Shown in pieces: positions 4,886 to 9,006 of a stretch of 9,006 nucleotides of DNA; position 1 is the first letter of the stretch, and each line of letters begins with the position of its first letter. The DNA is from Bifidobacteriaceae bacterium (GTDB taxonomy: Bacteria > Actinomycetota > Actinomycetes > Actinomycetales > WQXJ01). The notes beneath the pieces are model-generated. The model was not told where the DNA came from, did no database searches, and saw nothing but the letters and a program-made list of their open reading frames with translations. Location of the stretch: NCBI GenBank assembly GCA_031279575.1, contig JAITIG010000018.1:1-9006 (forward strand), in the 5' to 3' direction. The translations under genes and the position numbers were made by a program.

Positions 4886-6446
4886 GCAGCGCCAGGCGCG
4901 CCGCCTGGCGGCCGTGTGGCTGCCAGATTGGCCGGTGGTGGCGGCGATGGCGGCCGGGGCGGCCCCGGCGGACGCGCCGGTGATGGTGGCGGACGCCCGG
5001 CGCGTCAAAGCGGTCAGCGCGGCGGCCCGCGCGGCCGGGGCGCGGCGCGGCATGAAGCGGCGGTCGGCGGCCGCGCTGTGCCCGGACGGGGTGATGGTGC
5101 CGGCCGACCCGGCGCGAGACGCCCGCATGTTCGAAGAAGTAGCCGTCCTGGCGCACAGGCTGGTGCCCGGCGTGGAGTTGCTGCGCCCCGGTTTGCTGCT
5201 CTGCCCGGCGGCGGGGGCCAGCCGCTACCACGGGGGCGACGAGGCGCTGGCGGAGCACCTTTTGACCGAGGTGGCCCAGCAGACCGGCGCGGAGGCCTGG
5301 GTGGGGATCGCGGACGGGCTGCTGGCGGCCATCTTGGCGGCCCGCGACGGGCGGGTGGTGGAGCCGGGCGGCTCCCAGGAGTTCTTGGCGGCGCGCCCGC
5401 TGGGGGATTTGGGGTTGGCGCTGCAAGGCACCGCCCACGGCGAAGACCTGGACGCGCTGATGGACCTGCTGGCGCGGTTGGGGATTAGAACCCTGGGGGA
5501 TCTGGCGCGCCTGCCGGCGCGGAGCATGACAGAGCGGTTCGGCTCGGTCGGGGTGTGGGCGCAGCGCCTGGCCCGGGCCCAAGATGTGCTGACCGCCCCC
5601 GGGCACCGCCTGCCGCAGGAGTTCGCCGCCGTCCACAACGCCGACCCGCCCATGAGCCGGGTGGACCAGGCCGGGCTGGCGGCGCGGGCGCTGGCGGAGG
5701 AGTTGCACGCCCGGCTGGCCCAGCACGGGCAAAGCTACGACAGGCTGCGGGTCAGCGCCACCACGGAGACCGGCGAGCAGTTGGAGCGGACTTGGCGGCT
5801 GGAAGGGGTCGACTCGGCGGGCGTGGCGGACAGGGTGCGCTGGCAGTTGGAGGGCTGGCTGACCGGGCGCAGCGGGCTGCTGCCGACCGGGGCGCTGACC
5901 CGGCTGGCGCTCGCGGCCGAAGAGGTGCGCCCGGCCGGCGCCGGGTCCACCCGCCTGTGGGGTCCCACCGGCCAGGCGGCCAGGGCTGTGCGCGGCGCGG
6001 AGCGGGTCAACACCATGTTGGGCGGCCATGGCGTGTACCAGCCGGTGGTGCAGGGCGGCCGCGACCCGCGCGGCCGGGTGCGCCTGGTGGAGTGGGGCGA
6101 CGCGGCGGTGCCGCTGCGGCCGGTGGAGCGGCCCTGGCCGGGGGCGGTGCCGGACCCGGCCCCCACCTTGGTGCCGCCGGAGCCGCTGCCGGTGGAGTTG
6201 ACCGACTCGCGCGGCCGGATTGTCAAAGTCAGCTCCTACCTGGAGCTCAGCTCCCGCCCGGCGGCGCTGGGCGAGGCCCGCGTCAAAGGCTGGGCGGGGC
6301 CTTGGCCGGTGCTGGACCAATGGTGGGCGCCCGGGGCGGCGCGCCGCGTCTACCTCCAAGTCCAGGCCGAGCGCGGCGACCGGGAGCAAACCTCGCTGCT
6401 GGCCTGCGAGGCGGGCGCCTGGCGCCTGGAGGGGGTCTATGACTAA
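4866..6446 (+). CDS. imuB: ImuB, Y-family polymerase-like mutasome bridging protein
   Basis: A 526-residue protein, the size of mycobacterial ImuB. In the known system it contacts ImuA', DnaE2 and the beta clamp and has no polymerase activity of its own. VWLPDWPVVAAM (17-28) replaces the first metal-binding motif of Y-family enzymes (one Asp kept). At the place of the second catalytic SxDE motif the sequence reads LLLCPAAGASRYHGG (110-124), without the acidic pair. LLARLGIRTLGDLARLP (201-217) is the helix-hairpin-helix. The little-finger region follows to about 340. STRLWG (361-366) lies where a clamp motif such as QLPLWG is expected; the leading Gln is missing. The C-terminal block GWAGPWPVLDQWW (475-487) and the end WRLEGVYD are hallmarks of actinobacterial ImuB. 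Start: GTG at 4866, preceded by G-rich sequence. TTG at 4875 and GTG at 4914 are alternatives, and an in-frame ATG at 4713 would overlap imuA' by over 170 nt and is unlikely. It shares ATGACTAA with dnaE2 at the 3' end. Confidence 0.92.
   Translation: MGGLGGEQRQARRLAAVWLPDWPVVAAMAAGAAPADAPVMVADARRVKAVSAAARAAGARRGMKRRSAAALCPDGVMVPADPARDARMFEEVAVLAHRLVPGVELLRPGLLLCPAAGASRYHGGDEALAEHLLTEVAQQTGAEAWVGIADGLLAAILAARDGRVVEPGGSQEFLAARPLGDLGLALQGTAHGEDLDALMDLLARLGIRTLGDLARLPARSMTERFGSVGVWAQRLARAQDVLTAPGHRLPQEFAAVHNADPPMSRVDQAGLAARALAEELHARLAQHGQSYDRLRVSATTETGEQLERTWRLEGVDSAGVADRVRWQLEGWLTGRSGLLPTGALTRLALAAEEVRPAGAGSTRLWGPTGQAARAVRGAERVNTMLGGHGVYQPVVQGGRDPRGRVRLVEWGDAAVPLRPVERPWPGAVPDPAPTLVPPEPLPVELTDSRGRIVKVSSYLELSSRPAALGEARVKGWAGPWPVLDQWWAPGAARRVYLQVQAERGDREQTSLLACEAGAWRLEGVYD
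6428..6435 (+). promoter_or_regulatory. dnaE2 ribosome binding site inside imuB
   Basis: GGAGGGGG within the last codons of imuB. The GGAGG core ends six bases before the ATG at 6439. Because the start overlaps the imuB stop by eight bases, reinitiation or coupling is likely. Confidence 0.7.
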
Positions 6447-9006
6447 AAACCAGTACAGCGAGTTGCACGCCCACAGCGCCTTCAGTTTCCTAGACGGGGC
6501 CAGCCAACCGGCCGACCTGGCCTACCGCGCGGCCGAACTCGGGCTCGGCGCCATGGCGATCACCGACCACGACGGCCTCTACGGGGCGGTCCAGTTCGCC
6601 ACCGCCGCCCGCGAAGTCGGTTTGCCGACGGTCTTCGGCGCCGAGCTGACCTTGGACGGCGGGCCAGAGGCGCCAGGCGCGGACGACCCGCCGGGAACCC
6701 ACCTGCTGGTGTTGGCCCGCGGCCCGGAGGGCTACCGGCGGCTCAGCCGCGCCATCTCCCAGGCCTACCTGGCGGTGGGGGAGAAGGGGCCGCCGCGCTA
6801 CAACATCGAGGAGTTGGCCGCTTTGGGGCGCGGCCAGTGGCTGGTGCTGACCGGTTGCCGGAAGGGCGCGGTGCGCCGGGCGCTCGAGGGCGCCCCCGGG
6901 CCGGGCGGCGGCATCGGCGGCGGGGGCGGCGCTTGGGTGGCCGATGCCGACCCGGGCGGCCTGCCAGCGGGCGGCGGCGCGCGCGGGTTCGGCGGCGGCA
7001 TCGGCGGCGTGGATGGCGCGTGGATGGCCGATGCCGACCCGGGCGGCCGCGACCGCGGCCACCCCCGCGGCGGAAGGGAGGCGGCGCGGCGGGAGCTGGA
7101 CCGCCTGACGGCCCTGTTCGGGCGCGACAACGTGGCTGTCGAGATCACCAACTCGGGCGACCCGGCGGACCCGGCCAGGATCGCCGCCCTGGCCGAACTG
7201 GCCGCCGCCGCCCGCCTGCCGCTGGTGGGCACCGGCAACGTCCACTACGCCCGGGCCCGCGACTTCCCGCTGGCCAGCGCCATGGCGGCGGTCAGGGGGC
7301 GGCGCAGCTTGGACGAGATGGACGGCTTCCTCCCGGCCGGCCCCACCGCCGCCCTGCTCTCGCCAAGCCAGATGGCGGCCCGCTTGGCCCCCTACCCCGC
7401 CGCCTTGGCGGCGGCGGCCCGCCTGGGCGCCGAATGCGCCTTCGACCTCAAGCTGATCGCCCCGCGCCTGCCGCCGGCCGAGGTGCCGGAGGGCCGCAGC
7501 GAGGACAGCTGGCTCGAAGAGCTGACCTGGCGCGGCGCCAAAGACCGCTACGGCCCGCGCTCGGCCGCCAACGCCAAGGCCTACGCCACCTTGGAGCACG
7601 AGTTGAAAGTCATCAAAGACCTGGGCTTCCCCGGCTACTTCTTGATCATGCGCGAGGTGGTCGAGTTCTGCCGCCAGCGCGGCATCTTGTGCCAGGGGAG
7701 GGGTTCGGCCGCCAACTCGGCCGTCTGCTTCGCCTTGGGCATCACCGCGGTCGACGCCGTGCGCCACGGCCTGCTGTTCGAGCGTTTCCTGGCCCCGGAG
7801 CGCGAGGAGTACCCGGACATCGACCTGGACATCGAGTCGGGGCGGCGCGAGGAGGTGATCCAGCACGTCTACCAGCGCTACGGCCGCGACCGGGCGGCCC
7901 TGGTGGGGGCGGTCATCAGCTACCGGCCAAGGCTGGCGCTGCGGGACGCGGCGCGGGCGCTGGGCTATGACACCGGCCAGCAGGACGCCTGGTCCAAACA
8001 GGTCGAGCGCTGGGGGCACCTGCGCGGCGGCAAAGTCAACTACACGCCCTGGGGGCGGCGCGACGCCCGCCCGGTGGAGGCCGATGACGACTTGGCGGGC
8101 ATCCCCGAAAACGTTTTGAACCTGGCCGAGGGTTTCATGAAACTGCCCCGCCACCTGGGCATCCACCCCGGCGGCATGGTGTTGGCGGACCAGCCGGTGA
8201 TAGACGTCTGCCCGGTGCAGTGGGGGCGGATGGCGGACCGCTCCGTTTTGCAGTGGGACAAGGACGATTGCGCGGAGGCCGGCCTGGTCAAGTTCGACCT
8301 GCTGGGCTTGGGCATGCTGGGCGCGGTGCGGCTGGCCTTCGAGGAGATAGAGCGGGTCGAGGGCGCCCATTGGGAGATGCACAGCATTCCCCAAGAGCGC
8401 CCCGAGGTCTACGACCTGCTGTGCGCCGCGGACACGGTGGGCGTGTTCCAGGTCGAGTCGCGCGCCCAGATGGCCACCTTGCCCCGGCTCCAGCCGAGGC
8501 GGTTTTACGACATCGTGGTCGAGGTCGCCTTGATCCGGCCGGGCCCCATCCAGGGCGGCTCGGTCCACCCCTACATTGAGCGGGCCCGCGGCCGCCAGCC
8601 GGTCACCTACGACCACGAGTTGGTGCGCCCGGCCTTGGAGCGCACCAAGGGCGTGCCGCTGTTCCAGGAGCAGTTGATGCAGATGGCCATAGCGGCGGCC
8701 GGGTTCAGCCCCGGCCAGGCCGACCAGCTGCGCCGCGCCATGGGCTCCAAACGCTCGACGGAGAAGATGGAGGCGTTGAAGGGCCAGATGATGGCGGGGA
8801 TGGGCCAGCGCGGCATCCCGCCCGCCGCGCGGGACAAGATCTACGAGCAGTTGAAAGGCTTCGCGGACTTCGGGTTCCCCGAGTCGCATTCGTTTTCCTT
8901 CGCGCTGATTGTCTATGTCAGCGCCTGGCTCAAAGTGTTCCACCCGGCCGCCTTCTACGCCGCTATTTTGGCCTCCCAGCCGATGGGGTTTTACTCGCCG
9001 CAGTCC
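6439..9006 (+). CDS. dnaE2: DnaE2 error-prone DNA polymerase III alpha subunit, 3' end outside window
   Basis: C-family polymerase that copies damaged DNA as the catalytic part of the ImuA'-ImuB-DnaE2 mutasome. There are 856 codons without a stop; the family is near 1,050-1,100 residues, so roughly 200 C-terminal residues lie outside. The PHP domain starts with SELHAHSAFSFLDGAS (7-22) and ITDHDGLYG (41-49), and ends around TGNVHYA (265-271). The polymerase core has ELKVIKDLGFPGYFLIM (388-404), CQGRGSAANS (418-427), and PDIDLDIES (459-467) with catalytic Asp460 and Asp462. FMKLPRHLGIHPGGMV (566-581), LVKFDLLGLGML (616-627) with the third Asp620, and IRPGPIQGG (699-707) follow. FGFPESHSFSFALIVYVSAWLK (811-832) marks the end of the fingers region. 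HLGIHPGGMV and ESHSFSFA point to DnaE2 rather than the replicative DnaE1. Unusual: residues about 153-212 are an extra Gly/Ala/Asp-rich insert with an internal duplication. The ATG overlaps the imuB stop. Confidence 0.95.
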   Translation, partial: MTKNQYSELHAHSAFSFLDGASQPADLAYRAAELGLGAMAITDHDGLYGAVQFATAAREVGLPTVFGAELTLDGGPEAPGADDPPGTHLLVLARGPEGYRRLSRAISQAYLAVGEKGPPRYNIEELAALGRGQWLVLTGCRKGAVRRALEGAPGPGGGIGGGGGAWVADADPGGLPAGGGARGFGGGIGGVDGAWMADADPGGRDRGHPRGGREAARRELDRLTALFGRDNVAVEITNSGDPADPARIAALAELAAAARLPLVGTGNVHYARARDFPLASAMAAVRGRRSLDEMDGFLPAGPTAALLSPSQMAARLAPYPAALAAAARLGAECAFDLKLIAPRLPPAEVPEGRSEDSWLEELTWRGAKDRYGPRSAANAKAYATLEHELKVIKDLGFPGYFLIMREVVEFCRQRGILCQGRGSAANSAVCFALGITAVDAVRHGLLFERFLAPEREEYPDIDLDIESGRREEVIQHVYQRYGRDRAALVGAVISYRPRLALRDAARALGYDTGQQDAWSKQVERWGHLRGGKVNYTPWGRRDARPVEADDDLAGIPENVLNLAEGFMKLPRHLGIHPGGMVLADQPVIDVCPVQWGRMADRSVLQWDKDDCAEAGLVKFDLLGLGMLGAVRLAFEEIERVEGAHWEMHSIPQERPEVYDLLCAADTVGVFQVESRAQMATLPRLQPRRFYDIVVEVALIRPGPIQGGSVHPYIERARGRQPVTYDHELVRPALERTKGVPLFQEQLMQMAIAAAGFSPGQADQLRRAMGSKRSTEKMEALKGQMMAGMGQRGIPPAARDKIYEQLKGFADFGFPESHSFSFALIVYVSAWLKVFHPAAFYAAILASQPMGFYSPQS
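6904..7048. repeat. Duplicated 58-bp palindrome-bearing unit inside dnaE2
   Basis: Units at 6904-6961 and 6991-7048 match at 53 of 58 positions by hand alignment, 87 bp (29 codons) apart, separated by 29 bp. Each carries the 10-bp inverted repeat CGGCATCGGC / GCCGATGCCG (6909-6918 with 6940-6949; 6996-7005 with 7027-7036). Both are read in the same frame as GGGIGG...GAW[V/M]ADADPGG. No known family name is proposed. Confidence 0.85.

Noticed and set aside
4845..6389. Long minus-strand frame opposite imuB, and a similar one opposite dnaE2 (6490-8943)
   Set aside because: Arg/His/Gln/Pro-rich antisense shadows of strongly recognised genes.

Overview
This is a very GC-rich window, well above 70% G+C by eye. 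It most likely comes from an actinobacterium (Actinomycetota), but I cannot name the genus. The evidence is a polyphosphate-type glucokinase, the actinobacterial imuA'-imuB-dnaE2 translesion-mutagenesis cassette, TANNNT-type -10 elements, and several genes that look leaderless. No IS element, phage, CRISPR, rRNA or tRNA is visible.

Layout. (1) Positions 1-852, minus strand: polyphosphate/ATP glucokinase (ppgK). It runs off the left edge as an Ala-rich repetitive C-terminal extension. (2) Positions 853-1066: divergent intergenic region with a long inverted repeat, a G-tract cluster and a leaderless-type promoter. (3) Positions 1067-1879, plus strand: TrmH/SpoU-family RNA 2'-O-methyltransferase. 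(4) Positions 1864-1946: hairpins between two convergent genes. (5) Positions 1947-2879, minus strand: YdhF-like aldo/keto reductase. (6) Positions 2880-3533: about 650 bp with no convincing gene, ending in a hairpin behind the next gene. (7) Positions 3534-4064, minus strand: YbhB/YbcL-type PEBP protein. (8) Positions 4065-4231: promoter region of the mutasome operon. (9) Positions 4232-9006, plus strand: imuA', imuB and dnaE2 with overlapping reading frames. dnaE2 is cut by the right edge.

How the genes work together. ImuA', ImuB and DnaE2 form the inducible mutasome of actinobacteria. DnaE2 is the catalytic error-prone polymerase. ImuB is a Y-family-like protein without an intact active site and normally bridges to the beta clamp. 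ImuA' is an accessory RecA-like protein. The overlaps (20 nt between imuA' and imuB, 8 nt between imuB and dnaE2) and the single good promoter at 4162-4190 support one transcript. The left-hand genes (glucose phosphorylation, RNA methylation, carbonyl reduction, PEBP) are housekeeping or accessory singletons with no evident link to each other.

The main oddities are: a duplicated palindrome-bearing 58-bp unit inserted in frame in the PHP domain of DnaE2; a 63-bp-period GGC-rich repeat in the ppgK tail that shares a 15-base core with that insertion; three genes with a -10 hexamer exactly six bases before the start codon; and an ImuB whose clamp-binding motif lacks the usual Gln. The cassette itself is a described system. 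I see no clearly new multi-gene system here.
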